DNA of 64,000 bases from Diplocarpon mali (GCA_024741835.1 JAENRP010000011.1:193652-257651), one strand, 5' to 3'. Positions 35,716-48,352 are shown, counted from the first letter of the stretch. Notes: generated by a model not told the origin, from the letters alone. A program made the numbers and translations.

Positions 35716-37069
35716 TTATGCCTTGCAGTAATCATAACTGCTATACCCCCTCTGCTTCACCCACATCGAGTGCCGGTACAGCACCATGGGGTCCACATCC
35801 CTATTCGCCTTGATGAACACTGTTTCAAAAGGATGCACGTTGATGCCAAAGTACTCCTTCTCAAACAGCACATCGCGGTTCTCATCACAGGACTCCCCCG
35901 CTTCGTATTCCTGGTTGCCGTGGTAAGCGCTCATGATAGCGTCGACTTTGTAGCCGGCGGCGAGAATCACGGACGTGCTGCTGATCTCAGCTGCGACGGC
36001 GGAGCTCCAGGTGTGGAAACAGCCATTGATTCCAGGGGCTTGATATAGGGGATTGGGCTCGGGGGGGGACCGGGGGTCCGAGGCGGAAGTGAAGGGGACG
36101 AAGGACGGGGCATCTTCGTCGTCATCTCTAGGAGAGGGGAGTTTGATGGGGTGCGTGGCGAGGTAGTCGAGGGCTCTTTGGGGTGGAAAGAGAAGTGTTT
36201 CGATGCCGATTATGTCGGTCGCCCAGATCATACTTTGTACGTGAAATGTGGGCCAGCAATTGGCGGTGATGCCGACAAGCTAGTCACGTTAGCGATATTG
36301 TGTAGGGAACGTGAAGAGTTGTGTTGACCTTGACTTCATCTGTCACTTTACTGAGAAGCACATCTGTCCAGCATCCTCCACTCCAGTATGGCACGAAGGG
36401 TCCTCGGATGCTGGCGTTCATGGTGATGAAGCGCTTGTATCCCTTGTACAGGTCATCTGCCTTCAGGATCTCCGCATAGGCGCCCAAATCATAACAGTCA
36501 TTTTCCCGCTCGACAGTGCGGATGTTATCCTTCTCCGGAAGGAGAGCAGTGACATCTGTTTTTGTCTCTCCATTGATGATGAAAACGAAATCGGCCGCGG
36601 CATGGAGACCATGTGCCAGGAAGAACTTCAGATTTTCGAGCGCGGTTCCTGTCTCCGAATCGGCGTATGCGTAGATAACGAGAGGGCGGTCTTTGGTAGC
36701 CGCTTCGGATGGAAGTACTATAGTCTCGCGATCCTGGCCCGGCTCTGGTAAGGATGGGACTGTGACTACAACAGAGTCGCCTGCAGGGCCTTTGCCCTCT
36801 TCTTCTGATCCCTGATCCGTCTTCGGAACCTCACCCTGCGCTTCAGGGATATGTGCTTGAGCTCCTCTGTTACCATATGAGGTCTAGATCTCGTTAACGT
36901 CTCAGTTCAAAAGTCTTGCTGGATTAAGACCTACCACCGCCAATGTCACCGGCATATCCAATGCCAGCAACGACCAGACAAGACAGACGACCACCACCGA
37001 CAATATCCACGGCGTCTTCAGCGGGGTCAACGCTCCACTCAGAGTCGGGCCTAGTTGTATGGCGCCCAT
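35716..37069 (-). CDS. Type II membrane protein, putative RgpF-like glycosyltransferase
   Basis: Exons 37069-36935, 36883-36329 and 36279-35716 give 417 aa. A short cytosolic end and one N-terminal membrane anchor (ILSVVVVCLVWSLLALDM) are followed by a Pro/Glu-rich stem, then a globular domain. Conserved-looking pieces are RPLVIYAYADSETG, DFVFIINGETKTDV, NDCYDLGAYAEIL, YKRFITMNASIRGPF, NCWPTFHVQSMIWATD, GCFHTWSSAVAAEI and FGINVHPFETVFIKANRDVD. These resemble the rhamnan-synthesis (RgpF) type of glycosyltransferase found in many fungal Golgi proteins of unknown substrate. Intron 2 uses a weak GTCAAC donor but keeps frame and joins VTDEVK to LVGITANCW, as expected. Donor sugar and acceptor are not deducible; a lumenal Golgi place is inferred from topology. 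Confidence 0.7.
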
Positions 37070-40000
37070 GTTGATTCTGGTATCGAGTACAAAGCTGGAA
37101 GACGCAAGACAAACACCCGGGCGCTGAATGCCCTTAATAGCTATCAAGCAAGTGATAGTTGCGACGCCCCACTGCCCCAAAGATTCGCCTGGATTGACTC
37201 GCGACAAACCTCGAGGTCTTACGAAGGAGGCTCTGTACGTACAGTCCTCGTGCCCCTGCAGCAAGTATCCTTGAGCGTGCCTCCGTGTCCGTAGGAATGA
37301 ATGGCAGGTCGTTTGTATAGATAAGCGAGAGGCTATGAATCTACTGTAAATACGTGTGACTGTCCCGCCAACGCTGTGGGAGAAGCAGAGAGAAGTGTGA
37401 GGAGGTTATCTTCCAAGTGAGGATTTTCTCGAGAAGCTGCAACCGAACTAGATTCCCCTTGGACCTCGAATGCGATCAAACGACACTGATCTTGGTGTCA
37501 ATGGACTGTAGAGATGTATATCAGACGACGAGAGATTGAAGTAGTCTGATAAAGTAGAGGACTGAAGACGGCGGAAAGAGGCACTGGCGAGCAGAGATGA
37601 AACAGCCGCGTGTTCACAAAGAGTGCGTTCATGATCGGGGTAATTCCACCGAATCAGCCATGTGTGGTCAAGATCGTACAGTAAGCTTAGAAGTTGTCAT
37701 CGGCCGATGTTTGACGAAGCGTCTGCGCAATTTCAACGCCACGGACCACTGCGCACGCACAACTCGGTAGAAACAGCTCGGACGGGAAAACCTGTTCTGC
37801 GCCGGAGAATTTCCGTTCATTCTCATGCTCATCGCTGATCCTCAATTCTCATTCGCACTCTTGGCCGCAAGGTGGTCAGCGTGAGCTTCCGGGCCGATGT
37901 GGCGGCTTTGCGGTGGGCTGCAGACTCGAGACAGCGGCGGAGCAGGGGCTGACGAATGCCCAAGGGGTGCAACCGCCCGACGCCCACGAGTCAACAGTCC
38001 ACCGCTCCAGATCTCGACGGCGGCACGAATCCAACGAGGTGCCTTCATGAACCGGCCCCCTCGGATTACGACGCCCAGCTGGTGATCCATGTGGTGGCTT
38101 GCATGGGACTTCTTTTCTGGTGGACGCGTGTCGGTCATCCAGGTCCATTGCTCGTCTCGTTCTCGTCTCGATCGACTAGAGGCAAGGTAGGTCGTAGAAT
38201 ATCCATCCGCAACGAATCTCCAGAAAGGGAGCTGCTCGGGTTCCTGGACCCTCCAGGCAGCGATGGACCATCTCGAAACCGGCATCTGAAATCATGAGTC
38301 CCTGTGCTCATCAAGAATCGGCCGCCGGTCCAGCAAGCCGTCTTGATAGACATTTTATAGACGGATTGATAGACGGATTGATAGAGGGATTGATAGAGGG
38401 ATTGATAGACGGATTGATGGACGGATTGATAGACGGATTGGTAGACGGATTGATAGACGGATTGATGGACGGATTGATGGACGGATTGATGGACGGATTG
38501 ATGGACGGGTTGATAGACTTCGGCTTCGACTTCGACTTCGAGAGAGGCGACCCGACACCACCGCGGTGCCGAGTTGGCCTCATCTCTCCCCGACCCAACA
38601 TCGGGCGGAGACCTGACATCACGCCAGGAACACGATTCCGGCGCGCATCCAAGAGATCAGATCAGATGAATGCTGAGACATGTCCTGTCGGTGGCGGTAC
38701 GACGGTCCGGGCGTAGGTTGTGTTCAATGTCGAGATCCCGTGAGTCTGAGGATGGGGATCTGTGTTCTCGCTTACGGAAGACACCTTGATGTTAGCTTCT
38801 TGTCCGCCAACCGCAAGCTCTCCTTCTTTTTCTCTTACATCAGGAAATAAAACCGAAGCATCTTGAGCATCAGCACAAGCCAAGTTCCACATCTCAACCT
38901 CGACTGTATTGTCGGTCAAGCTTCAAAGCTCCCTGCACCTGTAACACTGCCCTTGCCAACACCAGGGACCGTCAGGAGACTCCGTCCCAGCTGTGCTGGA
39001 TCGTGCAAGTCACACATAGGGCATCACATGATATAAACGTGCCTGCTGCTCGGTTCGCGTGTCGCTCAAGACTCCTTCGATCTCCTTGCCGCTTCTCCCA
39101 ACTACACTCCTAGGACTTCGGAGAATCAAATGAATTACTGTTGCGTCTTCGATGATCCTATTGCTCTCTTTGCCGGCCACTCAGTCTGATCCTGACGTGC
39201 AGGCCGCGCATACGATATACTTGCCAATTTTCTCTTTCTCCATGTCGCGCATTTCTTCCTCATGTCTAGACGTCTCTGTCTCAGTCTCTCGCATTGGTTT
39301 GATTCTACGTGCTCCGACGGCTCTGCCCTGCTGCTATCCGCTGTCTATCTTGCTAGCTATGCTCTCCCAAGGCACGCCCAAATCCTACTCCTGATTGATG
39401 TCAAGCCGTGCAGGCGGCATTTGGCCGAATATAATTGTCGACGTGCACGTGAGTGTGTCGAGATCCCACTCTAGCAGCATTTCAGATGAACGCCCGCAAT
39501 GTTGACTGGATCATCCAATCGTCAGTGGGGCCATGTTGATAGATCTGCATTGCCATCTTCTTGTCGACGCAATCCCCGGGCATCTCGACTTGTGGTTCGA
39601 TCAATCCCGAAGTATATTCTTGATATTCCCCTGATTATCTCTTCTTCCTACACTCCCGATCACTGATCTAATCACTTACAAAGACCGCCAAGTACGCTGC
39701 ACCAGCTACTCGCCATTGCAGTCAAGGATCAAACCCGATTTCCCGAAGCTTTTTCTATTCCAGACTTCGCGGCTTGCTCTAACTGGGCAGATAGATATCC
39801 CGGAACAGTAATTCTGCACAAGAGCAATTGTTCAGGGTCTACAGTACTCGCCGCTGCGCTTGTTGCATCGTTATGCGCATCTAGCAAGTAGGAGCTCCGG
39901 TTGATAAGGTAGTCTTGCCCGGGTGTGATATCAAATCCCAATCGGCCATCGTTCTGTTATTTTTTGGACCCATATCGGTATGCATCTATATCCCTGTGTT

Positions 40001-40088
40001 TACGTCGGCAGATATATAAAGCACTCTCCTCACCAACCTCACGTGCGGGTATTCCCCCCTCCCCTACCTCTGGGCATGAACAGGCAAA
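37070..40088. other. 3-kb intergenic with a 12-bp minisatellite
   Basis: No supportable gene. 37070-37900 is probably promoter of the putative glycosyltransferase. 38360-38518 is a minisatellite. 39000-40080 shows no domain in any frame. A run of CT-rich sequence near 40055 precedes the MFS start. Confidence 0.6.
38360..38518. repeat. 12-bp minisatellite, about 13 units
   Basis: Units of GACGGATTGATA with variants GAGGGATTGATA, GACGGATTGATG and GACGGATTGGTA. Because the unit is four codons long, frames stay open on both strands (DGLI and NPSI repeats), which explains the long apparent frames at 38294-38716 and 38311-38652. Confidence 0.95.
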
Positions 40089-42134
40089 ATGCCCTGTCGC
40101 GAGTTACGCCTCGATCCAAACGCCATACCAGGCACCGTCCATATTGTTGACATTGAAGGAACAATCATAGGGAAACATGCCTCATCAGCCCAACTCAAGG
40201 ACGTCGTCCTGGTACCGGCCCCTAGCGCTGATCCCGATGACCCGCTGAACTGGACCTACAAAAGAAAATGGCTGTCAACGGCTTCGCAGAGTGTGTATAC
40301 GCTCACAGTTGGGATCGCCAGCGCGGCTATCTACAGTGTCTTGACACCCATTTCCGAGGATACGGGATTAACGTTGAACGATCTGAATGCGGGAACTGGT
40401 TACATGTTTCTGCTCTTTGTGGGTTCTTCTGGACTGCACAACGTGATAGGTTTGGCCTCTGACGTCAACAGGGCTGGGGGTGTGTTTTCTGGCAAGCTGT
40501 TGCGTTGCAATGGGGCAAGCGACCTGGTAAGTGCAGTCAAAGCAATCTCCAACGGTGTTCGCTAACCAGCTATCCAGTGTATCTCTTCAGTCTGCTGGCT
40601 ACTCTGGTAACCGCTTCGTCATGTTCCACCACCAAAACTGACTTGACCAGGGCATCATGAACTGGGTACCTCACGCAACAACAAATGGGGCATGGATCGG
40701 TAAAGATCAAAACAATGTAGCAAATTGGACTCGGCTAATCCTAGGTAGGGAGCAAGATCCTGCAAGGTTTTGTTGGAGCACCGATCGAGTCTCTCTGTGA
40801 GATCTCCATCACGGATATCTACTTTGCTCACGAGAGAGGAGCCTACATGGGACTGTATGCTCTGATGCTGGCTGGGAGCAATTTCCTTGCTCCTGTTCTG
40901 GCGGGCTTCATCAATGATGGGCAAAGTAGACCATTCCCTCTGAAATCATCTACCGATAGCTGACGATCGAAGACTGGCATTGGGTTCAGTACTGGTGCGC
41001 CATTTTCCTGGCAGTCGGATTTGTCTTATGCTTCTTTTTCATGGAAGAGACGAACTACGACCGTGTACCGCTCGGAACCGTGTCCACGCTCGTTGACACA
41101 CCTGGTACCAACACTGCTCCGGAGAAACCACTCTCCACATCTTCGGATCCGGAAAAGTCGAGCGCGCCAGCAGATTCCATATCCAACGTGGAACCCTCTA
41201 CTGGGACTGTCGAATACCCACGGAAAACCTACATGCAGAAACTCTCCCTCCTCGACAAAAAGCGAGACTTCTTACTATTCCGATTCATGTACCGGCCTTT
41301 CCTCTTCTTCTCGCTACCAGCAGTCGTCTATGCCGGTTTCTCCTATGGCAGCAACCTCGTCTGGTTCAACGTCCTCAACGGCACCACCTCACTTATCCTC
41401 TCCGGCGATCCGTACAACTTCTCCCCGTCAATGGTCGGCCTCAGCTACCTTAGCCCGCTCATCGGCGTGGCCATAGCGTCGTGGTACTCTGGCATGCTAG
41501 GCGATAAGGTCATGCTCTACCTCGCACGCCGCAACCACGGGGTCCTCGAGTCCGAGTATCGCCTCTGGCTCTTTACAGCCTCTCTTTTCCTCATACCCGG
41601 CGCCTTGATCCTTTGGGGGGTTGGCGCGGCCCACCACATCCACGTACGTACAGAGCCCTCACCTGCTTTCACCAACGCCTTTACATCTCAGGCCCTCGGA
41701 CTGTCTTGGTATCATGTCTCATGATCCGGATCATCCAAACTCCCAAGCCTCCAGACATTAGAGGAAGAAGGCTGATTTCTCTGAAGTGGTTCGGTCTCGT
41801 CTTCGCCATGGGCCTCATAGCCGCCACCAACACCATCGGCATCCAGCTCAGCGTGAGCTACTGTATCGACTCGTACAAGGATCTTAGCGGCGAAGCCATG
41901 GTCACTGTAATCCTCATCAGGAACACGATGAGTTTCGCGGTGGGGTATGGCATCACGCCGTGGGTTTCTAACATGGGATATCAAAACGCGTTTTTCCTGG
42001 CGGCGTTCGCGGGGCTGGCGCAGGTGCTGACGTTCCTGGCAGTCATGAAATGGGGGAAGAGCTGGAGGATTAGGACTAAGCAGAGGTATCTCGGGTTTGT
42101 CAAGGGGAGTGTTAGGCTGGGTGCTGTGCATTAA
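40089..42134 (+). CDS. Major facilitator superfamily transporter (7 exons)
   Basis: Exons 40089-40418, 40472-40526, 40578-40606, 40651-40699, 40749-40925, 40973-41643 and 41787-42134 give 552 aa. In raw frames it looks broken, but every junction restores expected sequence: LLF/GWGCVFWQ, GKRP/VYLFSLLATL, WIG/SKILQGFVGAP, and DGQ/NWHWVQYWCAIF. Family signs are the N-terminal DPDDPLNW motif just before helix 1, RADxG-type loop replacement GWGCVFWQAVALQWGKRPVY, and PIESLCEISITDIYFAHERG. About 12 membrane helices split by a central cytosolic loop (Ser/Pro-rich, ending KLSLLDKKRDFLLFRFMYRP). This is the fungal DHA1-like/HOL1-type group, proton-driven exporters or importers of small organic cations and drugs. 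Substrate not deducible. No partner genes nearby suggest a cluster. Confidence 0.85.
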
Positions 42135-43872
42135 TGGCATGTGGTTGGGATAGCGGGCTGGACTTTGGCCTTTTCTATCAGGACCTGAGTGATATTACAG
42201 ATGATACTAGGAAGATTTTCTTGTTCAGGCTTCAGGCTTAGTTATCGTCTGCTAATGTCGGGACGTTGGTCGTGTCTTTTGCAAGTACCGTTGGATACGA
42301 GTAACTCGTCTCCATCTGACAGCATCTCCTATCTAGGTAATCCCCCCCTTCCACCCCCCTAAAAAGGGTTCCATAGCTAAGAACAGTAAGTTTGGAAATT
42401 GTGGTCAGAAGGCTTCTATTGGCTCACAAGTATAGTCGTATATAAAAGCCTTCCGGTAAAATTTGTCGCGTACCGATCTTCGCAAAGAAGTCTCAACTAA
42501 AAATTATCTAAAAACGCTATAGAACGCACCCCTCCCCTCCTCGACCCTGACCGCGCCCCCCCCTCGCATCCCCGATTGAATATCACCAAACCACCGACAG
42601 GAAACAGAAGACAGCCAAGGCTTCCGCCCATGAACATGTTCGCTCAGAGTTTTGCCTCGTTCTCACAAAACAATTATCGCACAGTCCATATCTTACTTTC
42701 TAGCCGTAGCCACGAGTCAAACACGTCGATGAAGAGTAACAGAGTCGTGTGGATGATGGTTCAAGAGGCTATGTTCATAGATGTCTTTCGTAAGAGGGGT
42801 TTTAGATTGCTTTTTTGGTTTACACTTCTCTTATATGTGTATATGTGAAGGTGTGACCGCGTAGAGTTTATTGGTAGGAGGTCTTACTAAGCGATTCCCT
42901 TCCCTACGCAGGTGTTGGCTCATGGGCAGGGCTGCTCGAGAGGGAGAGGGTGATTTCATCGTCAGATGCTTATGACTAGGTGGTTGTTTGCGAGGCTGGC
43001 AGTTCGTATCTCCCCTGCACCACCTCTCATGGCCTCAGTATTTTCCCACCCTTGTATTTAGTCCGATTCAAAACCTAGGTCTCGCCCTCCTCCAACAGGT
43101 CAAGCTCTCTATCGCATCTTACACAACCCTTGCCCCGGACATGAGGTCTCCCTCTCTCTTTTGTTTCCGAGTGATCGTCGCATCAGCGTCAAATTCAAGC
43201 TGACAAAGCATCGCGGGAATCCATGGCCGGCGGTGTTGAGGACAGCACGGCCGGTCTGAGATTCTCGACCTGTAGTGCAGGCTGGCGCTGCGACAGCGAC
43301 TTTTCCTCTTCCTGAACTCCGAGTCGTTCGGGAGAGTTATCTGCACAGGGCTTGTGCGAAGTCGATCCTGAAGCTGTGCAGGGCTGAGCTCGTGCCTGTT
43401 TTCAAAGGGCCTTTTAAACAGAATCATACGCAGCGACTTTTATTCTTACCATTGGATACTCTGGCTTTTACTGTGGTATCTGTGCTCCTCAAACAGTCTG
43501 TTGCGGGTTCTTTGGAGGCAGGGTAGGAAGGCAGAAGGGCTATCAAATTCCTTCCAGCCAAGAAAGAATTGCGGCTTGACGCAGTCTGGAAATATGAAAA
43601 CGATCATTGCCCAAGTGGAATGGTAATAGTCAATTCATTCGACTTGGAGAAAGGCAAGGCGCTTCCAAAGCTATGATCGGCAAGATGAAAACAAAGGCAA
43701 GCTTTTGTTATTTCCACTTCTCCCCGCTACAAGCGGGTAAATAAAATTTCTCGGAAGTGTCAGATCATCAATGAGAGGAAAAATTTACGCATCAGAATAA
43801 ATCAGAGGATTGATTGGTGCCAAAAAGCGGTCGAAATAAGAAAAGTTAAGGAAAATTGCAAAAGAATGGCTA
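42135..43872. other. Intergenic, no gene seen
   Basis: 1.7 kb with only short frames. A C-rich stretch lies at 42525-42565. Nothing recognisable. Confidence 0.6.
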
Positions 43873-43965
43873 TGCAACTGCCGTGAATCGAACACGAACC
43901 TCCACCTGACTTGATGAGATTGCTCATCTGGAAGGGTGGAATCCTAACCATTGGACCACAGAAGC
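43873..43965 (-). tRNA. tRNA-Gly(UCC) with 21-nt intron; acceptor stem mismatched
   Basis: Reading the minus strand from 43965: acceptor GCTTCTG, then TG, D arm GTCC-AATGGTTA-GGAT, anticodon stem CCACC/GGTGG with loop CTTCCA-A, variable AGGT, T arm TCGTG-TTCGATT-CACGG, and 3' acceptor CAGTTGC with discriminator A. A and B boxes are present. The anticodon is TCC. A 21-nt intron sits at the canonical site after position 37, and itself contains a perfect hairpin GATGAG-CAAT-CTCATC. The two acceptor strands mismatch at two adjacent pairs (T-T); CAGAAGC would pair perfectly. The T stem also has one G-T pair. It may therefore be a weak or dead copy. Confidence 0.72.
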
Positions 43966-44591
43966 TGAGGGGGATGTACGAGCGACGCGCGTAACAGTAT
44001 ATATACTTCCCAACACAATTCCTCTGCAACGACGGCCTTAGACTGTGGGGTCGCCAGCAACGACTCATCAAAGATGCTAAGATGTAGTTGGAAGGATTCG
44101 AATTCACAATGCTAGGGCCGTTACAGGACATCAATTAAAGAAGCGGAAGAACAACACGGTCATTAATGTATTTGAACTGACTCAAGTGCGCTGCTCTCTT
44201 CAATAAAGCGAGACTAACCATCAAGAGTACCAGGCGCCACTTCGCCATGAAACTATGTCAAGATATCTTCTCCAAAACAGGAAATTAATTTCAAGGAAAA
44301 GTTTTGTTCATCGCATCATTGGGCTTCTCTGGGCCAAATTCTAGCCAGATGATACTACGCCAAGTAGGCGTCTCTCTAAAGTCTTCCAGTTTCTCAAGAG
44401 ACGCTCTCTGTGTCGGTTCGGCCATTAAGGCATCCCGACATCTTACTTCCGACGAGAACTTCCCGTACTGAAGCCCCGACCTCAGCAATGTTCTGCAAAC
44501 CTGCAGCGTAACTCTGCTGCTTGAGCCATAAACTCCGCTGAATCGAGTCTCGAACGCAGGATCTTTTGGCTTGATTGCTCTTCTCCTCGCC
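43966..44591. other. Intergenic, no gene seen
   Basis: 626 bp between the tRNA-like gene and the Plp1-like 3' end. No feature supported. Confidence 0.6.
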
Positions 44592-45254
44592 TCAATCCCA
44601 TTCCTCATCATCAGAAGCATCCTTCTTCGGCGCCTTTACCCCCCACTTGACGCTCGCCTCCCCAACAGCCCTCGCCCTCTGCAACACCCCCGTAGCTAGA
44701 AGCCTCCTCTCCAAATCTTTCGTCGTAAATGTATCCTCCTTGTACCCCCAGCCCTCGAAGCCCACAATCCGATCAGCGCTGACCCCATTCGCAAACGCCA
44801 ACACGCAAGGCAGCACCTGGACCTTCAACTTGACAACTAGAAACGGCGCATTCTCGACCTGGATCTTCAGGAATCGAGTATCGGTGTGTTTGGCCGCAAG
44901 CGCCTATCCTGTTAGCCCAAACTCGTTGCTCAAGTAGAAAAGGGATTCAACCTTCAAATGCTCATCCATAACACCGCACCTAGCGAAATCGTCCTTCGCA
45001 AAATGTACCACGGCATACTTGACCGAAGCGGTCAAATCCATGAGAGTTTTCTCCTCCTTGATTTCCGTGTAGTGGCCAAAACCCTCGTTTTTCTGCTGCT
45101 TCGCGCGTGAGAGCTCGGAATGAAGTTGCTGGATTCGCTGTTCGCGCAGCGCGTCTAGGGCCGGGGAGTCTTCGAGCGAAGCAATAAGGGCGTCTTCATC
45201 GTCGGAGTTGCCTGCGTCGAGGACTGCAGCTACCTGGGCGTCTAGGTTTGCCAT
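44592..45254 (-). CDS. PLP1: Phosducin-like protein, Plp1/TXNDC9 type
   Basis: Exons 45254-44952 and 44903-44592 give 204 aa. The N-terminal acidic and helical part (DDEDALIASLEDSPALDALREQRI) is followed by a thioredoxin fold without a CxxC pair: YAVVHFAKDDFARCGVMDEHL, FLKIQVENAPFLVVKLKVQVLPCVLAF, and DRIVGFEGWG. The acidic C-terminus ends DDEEWD. Phosducin-like proteins of this class bind the CCT chaperonin and help fold tubulin and actin. An in-frame ATG 72 bp upstream would add a basic leader; the MANLDAQV start fits family length better. Divergent from the GDP-mannose transporter, 539 bp apart. Confidence 0.88.
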
Positions 45255-45793
45255 TCTCGATGTCGAGAGGGGGAATACCTTGCGAGGCAACGCGTTGAAA
45301 GCCACTCGGGTTTCGCGATGCTTCACGCGACCGCAGTCCTCACTCGTCGGGAGGGATGGGCATTCCGGGCTCAGACGTCACCCAACAGGATAGGAATAAG
45401 ATATGATCTAGGACTATAGCTATACCAATTCTGCATCCACTTATAATTGTCTTTGATTCCGTCTCCTGTGAAGAACTCGTTGCAACGATCCCAATGGCAA
45501 GATTGCTTTGCGCTCGGCCCCTGCAATTCATCTAAGTTTCACGACTAACTTTCGGGAGGGAGAGGCCAGTTGCAGCACTGGTGAGTTTCCCGAGCTCTTT
45601 TACCTTTCCTCTCTAGACAACGACAAGCAATTCGGCCACCAAATACTTGCAGATCCATCGATGCCCCGATAATAACAGCAGCACATCCGATTCTCTAGCG
45701 TCAGCTGAAAGACCCAGTCTCGCCCTATCGTCATCCGGCTCAAAATTCTAATCCTCCCTCCAGCCACCCTCGACAGCTCAAACCACCGCAACC
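45255..45793. promoter_or_regulatory. Divergent promoter region of PLP1-like gene and VRG4
   Basis: 539 bp between two start codons facing away from each other. It must hold the promoters of both genes. No TATA box or named site stands out. Confidence 0.5.
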
Positions 45794-47108
45794 ATGGACG
45801 ACAAGAAGAACGAAGACTTCGGGATGCGCGATGTCAGTGGGCGGTCATCGCCCTCCAACAGACCCTTCATCCCCATGAGGTCGCCGAGAAACCCCCCTCC
45901 AGCTCCTCTGGCCAACATTACGAATAGCCCACCGCTGTCCATCCTGGCATACTGTCTGGCGTCGATTTCTATGACTGTCACGAACAAATACTGCGTTTCG
46001 GGTGCCAACTGGAATTTGAACTTCTTCTACCTCGCGATCCAGGTATGCATGCCCCTCGCCCTGAGGATCTCGGACATTGACTGACGAGGGCAGTCCCTGG
46101 TTTGCATTGTTGCTATCATTCTCTGCAAGCAAGCTGGCATGATCACCAACTTGGCACCATTTGACACGAACAAAGCGAAGACATGTATGCTCTAATTCCC
46201 TAGAAGACCGAGCAGCTGCTAATGACTGCAGGGTTTCCCATCTCCCTCCTCCTAGTTGGCATGATCTACACCAGCACCAAAGCGCTCCAATTTCTCTCGG
46301 TCCCCGTCTACACTATTTTCAAGAATTTGACTATTATCGTCATTGCATACGGGGAAGTGCTATGGTTCGGGGGAAGCGTCACAGCCTCTGCGCTCTTCTC
46401 CTTCGGGCTCATGGTTCTCAGCTCTGTGGTTGCTGCTTGGGCGGATATTCAACATGCCCTGTACGGAAGCGCCGAGATCCAAAGCGCGGAGGCTGCATTG
46501 GCTCTATCGACTTTGAACGCTGGATACGCGTGGATGGGAATGAACGTTTTCTGCACCGCCGCATACGTCCTGTCCATGCGCAAGGTTATCAAGAAAATGA
46601 ACTTCAAAGATTGGGATAGTGAGTTACTCCTTTTCCGGCTTTTAAACCCTGCTGACATAACCAAGCCATGTTCTACAATAACCTGCTCACCATTCCCGTC
46701 CTGTTCATCTGCTCGTTTGTCTTCGAGAACTGGACCAGCGTCAACATAGAGAAGAACTTCCCCCTCGAGTCCCGGAACAGCCTCATCCTTGGAATGATCT
46801 ACTCGGGACTAGCCACCATTTTCATCTCATACTGCTCAGCCTGGTGCATCCGAGTTACTTCCTCGACTACGTACTCCATGGTCGGAGCCCTCAACAAACT
46901 CCCCATCGCAGTCAGTGGTCTAGTGTTCTTCGCCGCACCTGTCACATTCGGAAGTGTGTCGGCCATCATCATTGGATTTGTCAGCGGCATCGTGTACGCC
47001 TGGGCCAAGGTCCGCCAAACTCAGATGAGCAAGATGTCGCTGCCTACCACTAACCAACAAGTCATAAGCGCCAGCTCGCAGAGCAGCTTCGACGCTGCCA
47101 AGGCTTAG
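45794..47108 (+). CDS. VRG4: Golgi GDP-mannose transporter (Vrg4/GmtA)
   Basis: Exons 45794-46042, 46094-46184, 46232-46618 and 46666-47108 give 389 aa. A hydrophilic cytosolic N-terminus precedes ten membrane helices, the first around [19 protein letters not shown]. Both substrate motifs of the family are intact: [11 protein letters not shown] (nucleotide side) and [12 protein letters not shown] (the GALNK motif that reads GDP-mannose). It exchanges cytosolic GDP-mannose for lumenal GMP and feeds all Golgi mannosylation of proteins and sphingolipids. The junctions rebuild [31 protein letters not shown] and KDWD/TMFYNN. The next gene on the same strand encodes a user of GDP-mannose. Confidence 0.95.
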
Positions 47109-48352
47109 AGCGTTCCCTTCCCAAGACTCTCGACCAATTCTCCTCACTCGGCTCTCAGAGTGTCCTCAGCCTCGGGAAGCAGAGCGCGACAAAACCTAGC
47201 TCTACGTGTTGGGAAATCTTTCTCTGATATTGTATTATAGAACATACTCGTTTGTTTGTTCTAGTCGGGGTGGCTATGGTTCACACAGATGATCCGCGTG
47301 GCGTTTCCTCGGACGAAAATCGTTCCGGTGTGTTTTGTCCTTTCTTGAATCCGTGGCGCAAATGATTGTGCGGATTCCTGTCATATCAGCAGTGGAGCAG
47401 AAAACTATGAATCATGAAATCTAGACTTGCCTTGTATTAGTTCGCAGCCTCGAAAAGAATGCACCCTCCTCTTTACGTACGGGTTACTTCTGCCTTGCCG
47501 ATGTTTAAGTACCGAGCTTAGTGACGCCTCGTCCAGAGTCCTAAGGACGGAGTTTGAGAGCCAACTAACACAGCCGATACAAGCCACGTATTAATTGTGA
47601 AGGAGGTGTAGAGACACGAGGTAGATTCCTGTGGATATTCCGATGTCCCGCAACCGTCTCCTCAGTAGTTGGCCACAAAAGCGAATCGTCGTCTAAACGC
47701 TGGCTGCGAATGCTACGTGCAACTGAGGCGAAGAGCGCTATGGAGATGGATCTCACGGACCTGCGGCTTTCACGATACCATCACGATACCATCACAATCC
47801 ACCACTCTGCTCCCAAACAATCACGATACCATCACAATCCACCACTCTGCTCCCAAACGTGACCAGTGTTGATTTGTGTCTCGCTTGACAAGCTGCGCTT
47901 TTCCGGATCTTGTAGGGGCTGAGCCGAATCGGTCTTAGCGGATGCTGTCAATACGGGACGGGGCTCGAAAGAGGAGGGTGGGCGTGATAAGAGACATGCA
48001 TGTGTCTGTCAATGCCCATTATCCTCCCACTTCTTGATTCTGCTTCACTTTATACTCAACACCATACTCGTTTTGTGACTTCAAAAGATTGCGAGCGATT
48101 CATTCATTTATTGTCGCGAGTCTCGACTAAGTTATAGTTATACCAAGGAGATTGCGATCACGGCTTGGCGCAGACCCCTGCCTCGACTTGGCTTTCTCGC
48201 TCCCTCCTCGGAGCCGACGACGGGGACGACGTGGAGCGTCAGACATCTCTCCTCTTCAAGAGACCTCTTCTTCTTTCAACCTCCGATGCGCGTCTGAAGT
48301 AGTTGTCCTCCCACGCTCTTCGACTCTTCCAGGTCATATCTCAAACTTCACG
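47109..48352. other. Intergenic with a 40-bp-period direct repeat
   Basis: 1.2 kb between two same-strand genes. The direct repeat is at 47781-47858. The last 350 bp are CT-rich leader and promoter of the MIPC synthase gene. No gene seen. Confidence 0.6.
47781..47858. repeat. Two 38-bp identical copies, period 40 bp
   Basis: TCACGATACCATCACAATCC...TCCCAAAC at 47781-47818 and again at 47821-47858, with AA between. A shorter CACGATACCAT copy precedes at 47771. Identity suggests a recent duplication. Confidence 0.95.

Noticed and set aside
38294..38716. Frames over the 12-bp minisatellite (DGLI and NPSI repeats)
   Set aside because: Open only because the unit is four codons long; no leader, no domain.
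40089..42134. MFS gene as a frameshifted pseudogene
   Set aside because: Every apparent break coincides with a proper GT-AG intron, and splicing gives an uninterrupted 552-aa transporter.
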